This document shows positions 1-8,429 of a stretch of DNA of 11,031 bases, one piece after another. Origin of the DNA: an uncultured Sphingomonadales bacterium. Its GTDB lineage: Bacteria; Pseudomonadota; Alphaproteobacteria; Sphingomonadales; Sphingomonadaceae. The position numbers and the translations under genes were made by a program. How positions within the stretch are numbered: the first letter of the stretch is position 1; every line of letters begins with the position of its first letter. Where the stretch lies: assembly GCA_903958285.1 (NCBI GenBank), contig CAJBSR010000479.1, positions 1 to 11,031 on the forward strand. The letters are read 5' to 3'. The notes below the pieces were generated by a model. It saw nothing but the letters and a program-made list of their open reading frames with translations. It ran no database searches and was not told the DNA's origin.

Positions 1-2
1 GG

Positions 3-713
3 CTGTCCACCGTCACCTATCTTTTCGATGGCGCCATCGACCACCGCGATTCGCTGGGGTCCTTCGCAACGATCCGGCCGGGCGAGGTCAATCTGATGAC
101 GGCGGGCAAAGGCATCGTCCATTCGGAACGCTCCCCTGCCAAAGAGCGCGCCAAGGGTGCCTCCATTTACGGGATGCAGACTTGGCTCGCTTTGCCCGAT
201 GGCAAGGAAGAGATCGACCCCGCCTTTGAACAGGTCAAGGCCTACAAGCTGCCCCTCATTTCGGATGGCGGTGCAAAGGCACGCGTCATCATGGGCACGC
301 TCTGGGGGGCGACCGCACCGACCACCTGCCATGCCGAAACCATCTACGCCGACATCGTGCTGGAACAGGGCGGCAGCATCCCCGTTGATGCCGAGGCCGA
401 TGAGCGCGCCCTGATGCTTGTTGGCGGCGAGGCCGAGATTTCAGGCGAGGCGATGGAGCTTTATGCGCTCTACGTCCTGAAGCCGGGCGAAAAGGGGACG
501 CTCAAATCAACAAAGGGCGGCCGCATCATGCTGATGGGCGGAGAAGACTTCCCGACCGCGCGGCGCGTCTGGTGGAACTTCGTCTCCTCGCGGCAGGACA
601 GGATCGATCAGGCCGCTGCCGACTGGGCTGAAGGCCGCTTCCCGATCGTGCCCAATGATCCCGAATTCATCCCCATGCCCGAAACGCCATTGACCAACAG
701 CGACCCGATTTAA
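3..713 (+). CDS. Pirin family protein (5' end cut off by window start)
   Basis: The reading frame is open from the first bases of the window, so the gene starts upstream; 236 residues are visible. The opening residues (TVTYLFDG, then HRDSLGS) and the following TIRPGEVNLMTAGKGIVHSE are hallmark pirin N-terminal cupin segments. In pirins a single metal is held by two His of an HPH motif plus a later His and Glu. The later pair is visible (H40 and E42 of the visible part, in IVHSE), while the HPH motif would lie just upstream of base 1. The C-terminal half fits the second cupin domain. Pirins are cytosolic non-haem iron proteins; some are quercetinases or transcription cofactors, but the substrate cannot be read from sequence. 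The stop codon overlaps the next start by one base (TAATG), indicating translational coupling to the hydrolase gene. The family call is firm and the function open. Confidence 0.93.
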   Translation: MSTVTYLFDGAIDHRDSLGSFATIRPGEVNLMTAGKGIVHSERSPAKERAKGASIYGMQTWLALPDGKEEIDPAFEQVKAYKLPLISDGGAKARVIMGTLWGATAPTTCHAETIYADIVLEQGGSIPVDAEADERALMLVGGEAEISGEAMELYALYVLKPGEKGTLKSTKGGRIMLMGGEDFPTARRVWWNFVSSRQDRIDQAAADWAEGRFPIVPNDPEFIPMPETPLTNSDPI

Positions 714-1600
714 TGGCAGAGGTGCTGCATCAGCGCGTGACCCTTTCCACCGGCGTCGATCTCGACGTCTGGACGGCGGGCGATGCGGCGAACCCGCCGA
801 TCTTGTTTCTCCACGGCTTTCCTGAGTCGCATCGCACATGGCGGCATCAGATGGCCGCGCTGTCGGACAGCTTCTTCTGCATCGCGCCGGACCAGCGCGG
901 CTATGCGCGCTCGCAAAAGCTGCCGGACGTGAAAGACTATCGCATCGGCAATCTTGTGGCGGACGTGTTTGCGCTCGCCGATGCCTTTGGCGCAGACCGC
1001 TTCACACTTGTCGGCCATGATTGGGGCGGGGCCATCGCCTGGGCGGTCGCCATCAAGGATCAGGCGCGGGTCGAGCGGTTGATCCTGTGCAATGCCGCCC
1101 ACCCCTATGTCTTTCAGCACACACTGGTTTTCGACCGCGATCAGCGCCTCGCCTCGCAATATATGAAGGACTTCCGCGAGCGCGACATTGAAGGCGAAGT
1201 CGCGGCCAAGGGCATGGACTGGTTCTTTGAAGACCGGTTCGCCAAGCTCTCTGGCGGCCCGATCACGGCAGAGGACAAAGCGGCTTATCTCGATGAATGG
1301 TCGCAGCCCGGTGCGCTGACGGCCATGCTCAACTGGTATCGTGCCTCGCCCATGCAGGTGCCGGGGATGGATGCACCTGCTGAGATGACACAGTTTCTCG
1401 CCGCTCCCTTCCCGAAACTGCACATGCCTGTGCTTGTCATCTGGGGCGTGAACGATGAGGCGCTTCTGCCCTGCCAATTGGAAGGGCTGGACGAGCATAT
1501 CGAAAGGCTGACGGTCGTCCGCGTCGAGGATGCAGGTCACTTCATCCCTTGGGAGCGCCCGGATGCCGTTAATCACGCCATGCGGAACTGGCTGGCATGA
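713..1600 (+). CDS. Alpha/beta hydrolase, epoxide hydrolase-like
   Basis: A 295-residue alpha/beta-hydrolase-fold protein with a complete catalytic set. The oxyanion-hole motif HGFPE is at residues 34-38, the nucleophile elbow GHDWGG puts the nucleophile at D103, the acid is probably D248 (WGVNDEALLP) and the base is H276 (AGHFIPW). An aspartate nucleophile followed by Trp is typical of epoxide hydrolases and haloalkane or fluoroacetate dehalogenases, not of serine esterases. The cap contains LNWYRA with Y209, matching one ring-opening tyrosine of epoxide hydrolases; Y150 is a possible second. This favours epoxide hydrolysis to a diol via a covalent ester, although a dehalogenase remains possible. 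No signal peptide is seen, so it is probably cytosolic. The start overlaps the pirin stop and the end overlaps the LtrA start (ATGA). No clear Shine-Dalgarno sequence precedes it, which fits coupled translation. Confidence 0.9.
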   Translation: MAEVLHQRVTLSTGVDLDVWTAGDAANPPILFLHGFPESHRTWRHQMAALSDSFFCIAPDQRGYARSQKLPDVKDYRIGNLVADVFALADAFGADRFTLVGHDWGGAIAWAVAIKDQARVERLILCNAAHPYVFQHTLVFDRDQRLASQYMKDFRERDIEGEVAAKGMDWFFEDRFAKLSGGPITAEDKAAYLDEWSQPGALTAMLNWYRASPMQVPGMDAPAEMTQFLAAPFPKLHMPVLVIWGVNDEALLPCQLEGLDEHIERLTVVRVEDAGHFIPWERPDAVNHAMRNWLA

Positions 1601-2823
1601 CAGACCGACCGCCACACCTCTTCCGCCATGAAGACGATATCGAAGTGACGCATATCGAGCTGTTCTTTGATCTCGTCTTCGTCTTTGCCATTACGCAGAT
1701 CTCGCATCACCTGATGGTCCATCTAAGCCCGATGGGTGCGCTGGAAGGCTTGGTCATGCTGCTCGCCGTCTGGTGGGTATGGATTTACACCAGTTGGTCA
1801 ACCAACTGGCTGGACGGCAATAGGGCTGCGGTCCGGTTGATGCTGCTCACGATGATGCTCGGCGGCATCGCCTTGTCAGCGGCTATCCCCAAAGCCTTTG
1901 GGAGCAGCGGGCCGCTCTTTGCGATGGCCTATCTCGCCTTGCAAATCGGTCGGTCAACTTTCCTGACGCTCGCCGCCCGCCGGGAAAGCGCCGCGCGGAC
2001 GCGAAATTCACTGCGGATCACATGCTGGTTTCTTCTGTCGGCGCCCTTTTGGCTTTGGGGTGCTTGGCAGGACCCCGTCCTGCGCCTCGCGGCTTGGTCT
2101 GTCGCGCTCACGATCGAATATCTCGGGCCTTCCCGCGGTTTCGCAACCCCCGGCCTTGGCCGCTCCACATCGTCCGACTGGCGCATCTCGGGGCAGCACA
2201 TGGCCGAACGCTGCGCCCTGTTCATTATTATATCCCTCGGCGAAGCCGTCCTCGTCACCGGCGTTGCTTATGGCGGCATGGTGCAGACCAACGGATCGAC
2301 CCTCGCGCTTGTCGCAAGCTTCATCGGCAGTGCCGCGATGTGGTGGATCTATTTCGATATCGGCGCAAAGCGTGGCGCAAAAATGATGAGCGAATCCGAC
2401 GACATCGGCCTCGTCGCGCGGGACGCTTATACCTATCTTCACATTGTCATTGTCGCCGGCATTGTCGTGACGGCGGTTGCCGACGGGCTGATGCTCAACC
2501 GGCCGACCGATCCCGTCTCGACACCCTTCCTGAGTGTGGTCTATGGCGGGCCGATCTTGTTCCTTGCAGGCTGCGCTGCATTTAAGCGCGCCTCTTCAAC
2601 GTTGCACCTTCCACCCCTGTCCCATGGGGTCGGCCTGCTCCTCCTTATCGGGTCGGCAGTGCTGTCTTGGGGGCAAGGACTGACCACGCTTGAGGCAAGT
2701 GCGCTGGCAACAGGTGCGCTCATCCTGACGTCGCTGTGGGAATGGCTATCTCTCCACGGAGGTTGGCAGCGCTGGGCCCCTTGGATGGAGCCGGTGCTTG
2801 GGCGCTTTACGCCCCCCAGTTGA
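1597..2823 (+). CDS. LtrA family (low temperature requirement protein A) membrane protein
   Basis: A 408-residue polytopic membrane protein. The N-terminal motif ELFFDLVFVFAITQ (residues 21-34) and the central HMAERCALFIIISLGEAVL (about 201-219) are the two signatures of the LtrA family. Many hydrophobic segments are visible, for example about 48-66, 81-97, 205-222, 236-254, 281-297, 312-328 and 345-358, so it spans the inner membrane repeatedly. LtrA was first linked to growth of Listeria at low temperature; its biochemical role is unknown and no substrate can be inferred here. Its ATG overlaps the hydrolase stop by four bases (ATGA), so it belongs to the same operon. Its last 17 bases overlap the 3' end of the convergent DUF2332 gene. 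Confidence 0.9.
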   Translation: MTDRPPHLFRHEDDIEVTHIELFFDLVFVFAITQISHHLMVHLSPMGALEGLVMLLAVWWVWIYTSWSTNWLDGNRAAVRLMLLTMMLGGIALSAAIPKAFGSSGPLFAMAYLALQIGRSTFLTLAARRESAARTRNSLRITCWFLLSAPFWLWGAWQDPVLRLAAWSVALTIEYLGPSRGFATPGLGRSTSSDWRISGQHMAERCALFIIISLGEAVLVTGVAYGGMVQTNGSTLALVASFIGSAAMWWIYFDIGAKRGAKMMSESDDIGLVARDAYTYLHIVIVAGIVVTAVADGLMLNRPTDPVSTPFLSVVYGGPILFLAGCAAFKRASSTLHLPPLSHGVGLLLLIGSAVLSWGQGLTTLEASALATGALILTSLWEWLSLHGGWQRWAPWMEPVLGRFTPPS

Positions 2824-3838
2824 CCCATGCTCCATGCGGGTGCGCCCTGGCCAAGAGCTCTGGCGCGCCATCCCCCGGCCAGCAGCGCAGCGTGATGTTC
2901 GCTTCGGTGACTTTGTCAGGAAACTCCATCGACAACCATGCAAGAGGCCGCCCTGCATCTGCGCGCGCACCGGCCGCTTCAATCAGATCGCGGACCTTGG
3001 CCCGATCCTCTACCGGGAAATATTGGAGGACCACCGAATGGAAGATGACCCGCGTGCGCCCTTCGGCTTGCGGCTCGGCCAAGAGCGGCGCGAGCAACGC
3101 TGTCGCATCGCCCTTCACAATCGGCGGCGGGTTGGCCTGCGCGACACGGATGGCCGCCTCTGCGCGTGCCAGCCGTTCCGGCTGGTCCGGCCAGATATAA
3201 GCCAGCATCCGGTCCACAATCACAGGATCAGTCGGGTCGAGCGGATTGAGATCAATGCCGACGCGGTCCAAGACGCGCACGGCGGCAGGTGCCGGGCTCT
3301 CCCCGGTCCATTTGGGGCTGATCTGGACCGCAGAGAGGCTATCCCCTGAGGCGCTATCGCCCAGACGATAGCCGAACCGGTCCATATTGAGGTTGAGGCC
3401 TGCGCTCGTCCCGATTTCGATCCATTCCATGTCAGGCCCAAAGCGGCGCGCAATCTCCAGCATGGCGGGCCACAATGCCCCAGCACGCGCAACCTCATTC
3501 GTTTGCGGGGGCCCATCGAGCCAGGGGTAGAGCCAGTCATCCCATTTCGCGATCACTTGCCGCAGAACGGGGTGCGCCTCCAATTCGCGGGTGGTGTAAT
3601 AACGGGTGAGCAGATCCTCCTTGCCCGACCGCGCAAGCGCATGCAGCCCACCTGCAATGCGCAGCGGCAGCGCGTCGACGATCGGATCGCCTGTCCAATC
3701 GAGAATGCGCGCGCCCGTCCGTGTTGAATGGTCAAGGATATCGCCAAGCGCGGCCACAACTTCTGCCGTCAGTGCAGAGCCCGCCACATGGCAATATTTG
3801 GCCTGAAGCTGGAAAGCGTCGCGGATGCTTTGAGTCAT
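2807..3838 (-). CDS. DUF2332 domain-containing protein
   Basis: A 343-residue soluble protein matching the DUF2332 family over its length. Recognisable pieces are the N-terminal FQLQAKYCHVAGSALTAE (about 9-26), a central HPVLRQVIAKWDDW region, EIGTSAGLNLNMDRFGY (141-157), and a C-terminal VIFHSVVLQYFP (about 264-275). EIGTSAGLNLN resembles the glycine-rich first motif of Rossmann-fold SAM-dependent methyltransferases, but no enzymatic activity is established for the family to my knowledge, so I do not assign one. No signal peptide or membrane segment is seen. The gene converges on the LtrA gene with a 17-base overlap and diverges from hisG across 47 bases, so it appears monocistronic. No strong Shine-Dalgarno lies at normal spacing before the chosen ATG; an AGGG lies about 12 nt away. 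Confidence 0.88.
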   Translation of the reverse strand: MTQSIRDAFQLQAKYCHVAGSALTAEVVAALGDILDHSTRTGARILDWTGDPIVDALPLRIAGGLHALARSGKEDLLTRYYTTRELEAHPVLRQVIAKWDDWLYPWLDGPPQTNEVARAGALWPAMLEIARRFGPDMEWIEIGTSAGLNLNMDRFGYRLGDSASGDSLSAVQISPKWTGESPAPAAVRVLDRVGIDLNPLDPTDPVIVDRMLAYIWPDQPERLARAEAAIRVAQANPPPIVKGDATALLAPLLAEPQAEGRTRVIFHSVVLQYFPVEDRAKVRDLIEAAGARADAGRPLAWLSMEFPDKVTEANITLRCWPGDGAPELLARAHPHGAWVNWGA

Positions 3839-3859
3839 GCCGACAGCTTGCCCTGTAAA
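3830..3859 (+). promoter_or_regulatory. Possible hisG promoter
   Basis: TTGAGT (3830-3835) and TGTAAA (3854-3859) are separated by 18 bases and each match four of six positions of the sigma-70 consensus. Transcription would begin near 3866, giving a leader of about 20 nt that keeps the AAAGG (3872-3876) before hisG. The -35 element falls inside the first codons of the divergent DUF2332 gene. Consensus matches this weak occur by chance in short regions, so this is tentative. Confidence 0.28.
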
Positions 3860-3885
3860 GCCCGTCCACGTAAAGGCCCCGCATC

Positions 3886-4536
3886 ATGTCTCAGCCGATC
3901 ATCTTTGCCGTGCCAAAAGGCCGCATCCTCGAAGAAGCCTTGCCGATGCTGTCGCGCGCCGGGATTGTACCTGAGCCCGCCTTTACCGACGGGAAGAGCC
4001 GCGCCCTCAAATTCGCGACCAACCGCCCGGATGTAAGCCTGATCCGCGTGCGCGCGTTCGACGTGGCAACCTTCGTTGCGCATGGTGCAGCGCAGATTGG
4101 CATTGTCGGGTCTGATGTGATCGACGAGTTCGACTATTCAGAGCTTTATGCGCCGGTCGACTTGGATATCGGCCATTGCCGCATCTCGGTCGCCGAGCCC
4201 GCTGAAATGGCCGCGACCGATGATCCCCGGTCGTGGAGCCATGTCCGCGTGGCTACCAAATATCCCAACATGACGCGCAAACATTTTGCCGCGCGCGGCG
4301 TGCAGGCCGAATGCGTAAAGCTGAACGGCGCGATGGAGATCGCGCCGTCGCTTGGTCTGTCCAGCCGGATTGTTGACCTTGTGTCCTCCGGCAAGACGTT
4401 GCTTGAAAACGGATTGGTCGAAGTGGAAGTCATCGCGCAGGTCTCCGCACGGCTGATCGTCAACCGCGCCGCCTTCAAGACCAATGCCGCCGTCGGTGAT
4501 CTGGTCGAGGCTTTCCGGGCGGCGGTCAATGATTAG
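3886..4536 (+). CDS. hisG: ATP phosphoribosyltransferase catalytic subunit, short form
   Basis: This enzyme carries out the first step of histidine biosynthesis, joining ATP and PRPP to give phosphoribosyl-ATP. The 216-residue length and absence of a C-terminal regulatory domain place it in the short HisG class, which needs the histidyl-tRNA-synthetase-like HisZ for activity and histidine feedback. No hisZ is in the window. Visible motifs are [15 protein letters not shown] (8-22), [12 protein letters not shown] (71-82), [12 protein letters not shown] (123-134) and the PRPP-binding loop DLVSSGKTL (164-172). AAAGG sits 9 nt before the ATG. The last 8 bases overlap the hisD start, so hisG, hisD and nusB look like one transcript. 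Confidence 0.96.
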   Translation: MSQPIIFAVPKGRILEEALPMLSRAGIVPEPAFTDGKSRALKFATNRPDVSLIRVRAFDVATFVAHGAAQIGIVGSDVIDEFDYSELYAPVDLDIGHCRISVAEPAEMAATDDPRSWSHVRVATKYPNMTRKHFAARGVQAECVKLNGAMEIAPSLGLSSRIVDLVSSGKTLLENGLVEVEVIAQVSARLIVNRAAFKTNAAVGDLVEAFRAAVND

Positions 4537-5806
4537 GCTCGACGCGCAGGCGCCCGGTTTCGCGGCGGCCTTTGAAACGCTCGTCAATGCGCGGCGGGAA
4601 GCGGACGAGGATGTCTCGCGCGATGTCGCTGCCATCATTTCCCGCGTGCGGACGGAAGGCGATGCGGCGGTCGCCGATCTGACCCGCAAATTTGACGGGC
4701 ATGATCTCAAGTGGTCCATTGACCTCGCCGATTGCCGCGCGGCCTACGAAGCCCTCGACAGCGATCTGCGCGCCGCACTCGACCTCGCAGCAGAACGTAT
4801 TCGCACCTATCACGCCAAGCAGAAGCCCGAAAACAGCGACACTGTGGACAGCGCAGGTGTCCGCGTTGGATCGCGCTGGACCGCGGTGGATGCCGCCGGC
4901 GTCTATGTGCCCGGCGGCCGCGCGGCTTATCCTTCCTCTGTGTTGATGAACGCCATTCCGGCCAAGGTTGCCGGCGTGGACCGCCTTGTAATGGTGACGC
5001 CGACCCCCAAGGGCGAGATCAATCCCCTCGTCCTTGCCGCCGCGCATATTGCGGGCGTGGATGAGGTGTGGCGCGTGGGTGGAGCCCAAGCGGTCGCTGC
5101 CCTCGCTTTTGGCACTGAGACCATCGGCAAGGTTGATGTTGTCACCGGCCCCGGCAATGCCTGGGTGGCTGAAGCCAAGCGGCAGCTATACGGCGTCGTC
5201 GGCATCGACATGGTGGCGGGACCGTCCGAAATCCTCGTTGTCGCTGATGGCAAGAATGACCCGCAATGGATCGCCGCTGATCTTTTGAGTCAGGCTGAGC
5301 ATGACCCGACCAGCCAGTCGATCCTGATCACCGATGACGCTGGCTTTGCCGACGCAGTGGCTGCCGCTGTGGACGCGCAGATTGCGGAGCTTTCGACCGG
5401 CGCCACGGCCCGGACAAGCTGGGATGCCAATGGCGCGATCCTACTCGTGGCCGACCTGATGGAGGCCGTGCCACTCATCGATGCACTGGCGCCTGAACAT
5501 CTGGAACTCGCCGTCGAAGACCCCGAACCGCTGTTCGCTGCCGTCCGCCATGCCGGATCGATCTTCCTTGGCCGCCACACGCCCGAAGCGGTGGGCGATT
5601 ATGTCGGCGGGCCGAACCACGTGCTGCCCACAGGACGCCGCGCGCGCTTCTCGTCTGGCCTGTCCGTGCTCGATTTCATGAAGCGCACGAGCTTTCTCGG
5701 CTGTTCGCCTGACGCCATCCGCGCTATCGGACCGGCGGCGGTCGCGCTTGCCCGCGCCGAAGGGCTTCCTGCCCACGCCCGATCCGTAGAGGAAAGATTG
5801 AAATGA
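4529..5806 (+). CDS. hisD: Histidinol dehydrogenase
   Basis: This zinc enzyme oxidises L-histidinol to L-histidine in two NAD-dependent steps, the end of the histidine pathway. Starting at the ATG at 4529 gives 425 residues, close to the usual 430 or so. Residues aligned with the E. coli enzyme are present: zinc ligands Q255 and H258 (SQAEHD), D357 (EAVGDYVGG) and H416 (GLPAHARSV), and the general bases E323 and H324 (APEHLE). NAD-site segments such as [18 protein letters not shown] and [18 protein letters not shown] are intact. An in-frame ATG at 4484 would add 15 residues deep inside hisG; I prefer 4529, which gives MIRLD as an N-terminus and an 8-nt overlap. The end overlaps nusB by ATGA. 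Confidence 0.96.
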   Translation: MIRLDAQAPGFAAAFETLVNARREADEDVSRDVAAIISRVRTEGDAAVADLTRKFDGHDLKWSIDLADCRAAYEALDSDLRAALDLAAERIRTYHAKQKPENSDTVDSAGVRVGSRWTAVDAAGVYVPGGRAAYPSSVLMNAIPAKVAGVDRLVMVTPTPKGEINPLVLAAAHIAGVDEVWRVGGAQAVAALAFGTETIGKVDVVTGPGNAWVAEAKRQLYGVVGIDMVAGPSEILVVADGKNDPQWIAADLLSQAEHDPTSQSILITDDAGFADAVAAAVDAQIAELSTGATARTSWDANGAILLVADLMEAVPLIDALAPEHLELAVEDPEPLFAAVRHAGSIFLGRHTPEAVGDYVGGPNHVLPTGRRARFSSGLSVLDFMKRTSFLGCSPDAIRAIGPAAVALARAEGLPAHARSVEERLK

Positions 5807-6240
5807 GCCGCGCCCGTTCCGCCGCCCGCCTTGCCGCTGTGCAGGCGCTGTACCAGCAGGAAATGGAAGGCACGCCGATGGCCGTGCTGCTCCACGAATT
5901 CCACCAGCACCGTCTGGGCGCGACGATTGAGGACAACACCTTTGCCGACGCTGAGGTCGATTTCTTCAATGACGTCGTCAAGGGCGTCGATGCCCGTCGC
6001 GAGGAAGTTGACGCGCTGATCACTGCAAATCTCGCCGAGGGTTGGTCGCTTGACCGGCTGGACCGTCCGCTGCGTCAGATCCTGCGCGCCGGCACCTATG
6101 AACTGATCGCGCGTGCCGACATTCCCAAAGGCAGCATCATCAGCGAATATCTCGACGTCGCCCATGCCTTTTATGACCGCAAGGAAAAGGGCTTCGTCAA
6201 CGGCGTGCTCGACGCCATCGCAAAGACGGCGCGGCTTTAA
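5803..6240 (+). CDS. nusB: Transcription antitermination factor NusB
   Basis: A 145-residue all-helical protein of typical NusB length. With NusE (ribosomal protein S10) NusB binds boxA RNA and supports rRNA transcription antitermination. The Arg-rich N-terminus ([20 protein letters not shown]) is the RNA-binding face, and the C-terminal half has the conserved series DRPLRQILRAGTYELI, then IPKGSIISEYLDVAHAF, then KGFVNGVLDAIAK. The start overlaps the hisD stop by four bases, so it is translated from the his transcript. The stop lies within a TTAA palindrome (6237-6240) that also holds the stop of the opposing GGDEF/EAL gene. No thiL follows, although that gene often lies next to nusB. Confidence 0.96.
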   Translation: MSRARSAARLAAVQALYQQEMEGTPMAVLLHEFHQHRLGATIEDNTFADAEVDFFNDVVKGVDARREEVDALITANLAEGWSLDRLDRPLRQILRAGTYELIARADIPKGSIISEYLDVAHAFYDRKEKGFVNGVLDAIAKTARL

Positions 6241-8429
6241 CCCGACACACGTTCCAGCTCGAACAAGGGCCGGGCTTCGTCATAGGCCGCAGGCGTGGCA
6301 GCAGGGTCCGCCATGGTCCGCACCGACAGCAAAGACGTAACGTCAGCCGCCGAAATTGGGCGCCCATAGGTCCAGCCCTGAATTTCATCGCACCCGACGA
6401 TCCGCATCAACTCTGCCTGCGCAAAGGTTTCCACACCTTGGGCAACGGCCCGTGCCCCGTGCGAGTGGGCAACGGCCACGCAGCTTTGGAGCAGCACGAG
6501 CGCCCGATCATCCGAGGCGGCGCGGGAAACGAGCCCGGTGTCGATTTTCACCTTGGCAAAATCCGCGCGATCCAGCGTGTTGAACGCGGCAAAGCCGGAC
6601 CCGAAATTATCAAGGACAAGGCGGCAGCCCATCTGGCGTAGCTCGGTTGCAATTTCCTCAGCAAAGTCCGCATTCTCGACGAACAGCTCTTCACGTATCT
6701 CAAATTCCATGCGCTCCGGGGCGAGCTGCAACGCCTTTAGCTGCGCCTCCAAAAGGGTGAGAAAGCCGGGGGACCGCAACTGGCCGCGCGACAGGTTGAC
6801 GGCAAGGCGGACATCCCCCCAATCTTGGGCATCCTTGGCGATCTGATCCAGCACAAGCGCGCCGATGGGCACGGTCAATCCCGCCTGATCGGCCACGTTG
6901 ATAAAATCGCGGGCAGAGATGGTGCCCAAGTCTGCATGCGGCCAGCGCAGCAAGGCTTCTACCGATAGAACATTGCCTGTGCGGCAATCAATCATGGGCT
7001 GATATTGGACGGCGAATTCACGGCCCTCAATGGCCTTGCGGAGGTTCCCGGTCAGCTTGGCGGCGGCGACATGCTCCTGATCGAGCTCCGCTGAGTAAAA
7101 GACGACACGCTTCTTGCCGGATCGTTTGGCGACATACATGGCCGCATCGGCTCGCCGCATGGCCTCTGACGGGGAAAGATCGCCCAATCTGACCCTGACG
7201 ATGCCAACGCTGGCGCCAACCTGAACCGGTCGCCCAAGGAGCATCACCGGCGTGTCGAGCATCAGCAACAGACGGTTCGCGACCTCTTCAATCCTTGTCC
7301 AGGCGCCATCACCGGTTGCGAGCAGAGCAAATTCGTCTCCTCCCAGACGGATAGCAGTCGCGTCTGTGCCGGCCGCCTGTTTGAGGAGAGCGGCCACCGC
7401 CTTGATGAGCTGGTCGCCCGTTTCATGGCCGAAGCTGTCATTGACCATCTTGAACCCATCCAGATCAAGGATGGCGAGGCCCGCTTCCTCCCGGCTGTCA
7501 CCCCGGCGGATCATTTCCCAGCGCAGCGCGCGACGATTTGGCAAGCGGGACAGGCTGTCCGCCATCACCTGCCAACCCAGCTGACGCAGCGAGGCATAGC
7601 CCCTGCCGATCGAGACGGCAGCGACGATCAGATAGATGAGGGCGGCAACGACGATGACTGGCATGGCCCGGCCCAAAGCGACCAGGCCCAAAGAGGGCGG
7701 GCTCCATGTCACCACGCCAACCGGGCGACCTTCATCATTACGCAGCGCGACAAAAGGATCCCTTCCCGCTTTCAGCTGAAAACGGACATTGGAAAGCTGC
7801 AGCGTCCGGCTGATGCGAAAGCTGTCTTCACGCCCGACATTCTTCAGAAGGACGAGGTAAGACGGCCCTTCGGCTGGAACGAGCCGGCGCAGCTTTGTGC
7901 TCATCGGGCGGATGGGGGAGATGGCGACAAGGGCGATCCCCTTGTCATTGCGGACGATGGTTGTCGCTGGGCGGTTGTCCCGCCCAATCTTGGCCTGAAG
8001 GCGGGAGAGCGCAGCTGTGAGGCCCGGCGTCAGCTGGATATCCTGGCGCTGCCCGTTCCGGAAACCGAGTTGCGCCACACCGCTTGGGCTGACGACGACG
8101 ACGGTGTCGGCATAGACCCGTTCCTGCGTTGTCGCCCCCAATGTCGTTTTGAGAAACGCCATGTCAGTGGGCGTTGCATAGACCGCGCGGGCCACCTCAT
8201 CCCAATAGGCATTGTCATGCGTATAGTCGGCAAGACGGGAGACCATCGCGTCCATGGCAGCGGAGACCGCCATGCGAGATCGCTGCGCGTCGACTTGATT
8301 GACCTGAGTAACCGTCTGAAAAAGCGAGAGGCCGATCGTGACGAAAAACAACAAAAGCACCGGCAAGATGAGCTGGACGAGCCGCTGGCGCGTCGGTTTC
8401 ATCAGTTCGGGCGGATTGTATCGGCTCAT
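6237..8429 (-). CDS. Membrane CHASE4-like/GGDEF/EAL c-di-GMP signalling protein
   Basis: A 730-residue two-pass membrane protein. TM1 is about residues 17-38; a periplasmic region of roughly 210 residues containing DYTHDNAYWDEVARAVY (68-84) looks like a CHASE4 sensor; TM2 is about 250-275. The GGDEF domain (about 290-447) keeps the GGDEF signature at 363-367, metal ligand D322 in LDLDGFK, and DSFGH, so it should make c-di-GMP. It lacks the RxxD inhibitory site: no Arg lies at the expected place before RLGGDEF. The EAL domain (about 455-700) has E491, N545, E577, E580, D607, K628 and Q684, but the usual DDFG is DNFG (N608) and the usual AEGVE is AQGVE (Q664). Phosphodiesterase activity is therefore doubtful. 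It lies downstream of galU on the same strand. A GC-rich hairpin abuts the ATG; an in-frame ATG at 8402 (M10) is an alternative start. Confidence 0.93.
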   Translation of the reverse strand: MSRYNPPELMKPTRQRLVQLILPVLLLFFVTIGLSLFQTVTQVNQVDAQRSRMAVSAAMDAMVSRLADYTHDNAYWDEVARAVYATPTDMAFLKTTLGATTQERVYADTVVVVSPSGVAQLGFRNGQRQDIQLTPGLTAALSRLQAKIGRDNRPATTIVRNDKGIALVAISPIRPMSTKLRRLVPAEGPSYLVLLKNVGREDSFRISRTLQLSNVRFQLKAGRDPFVALRNDEGRPVGVVTWSPPSLGLVALGRAMPVIVVAALIYLIVAAVSIGRGYASLRQLGWQVMADSLSRLPNRRALRWEMIRRGDSREEAGLAILDLDGFKMVNDSFGHETGDQLIKAVAALLKQAAGTDATAIRLGGDEFALLATGDGAWTRIEEVANRLLLMLDTPVMLLGRPVQVGASVGIVRVRLGDLSPSEAMRRADAAMYVAKRSGKKRVVFYSAELDQEHVAAAKLTGNLRKAIEGREFAVQYQPMIDCRTGNVLSVEALLRWPHADLGTISARDFINVADQAGLTVPIGALVLDQIAKDAQDWGDVRLAVNLSRGQLRSPGFLTLLEAQLKALQLAPERMEFEIREELFVENADFAEEIATELRQMGCRLVLDNFGSGFAAFNTLDRADFAKVKIDTGLVSRAASDDRALVLLQSCVAVAHSHGARAVAQGVETFAQAELMRIVGCDEIQGWTYGRPISAADVTSLLSVRTMADPAATPAAYDEARPLFELERVSG

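Noticed and set aside
710..1615. A 301-codon open frame on the minus strand.
   Set aside because: It mirrors the hydrolase gene, whose catalytic motifs are intact on the plus strand. Long antisense frames are common in high-GC DNA.
4484..4528. In-frame upstream ATG at 4484 as the hisD start.
   Set aside because: It would lie deep in hisG; the ATG at 4529 gives a normal HisD length and a short coupling overlap.
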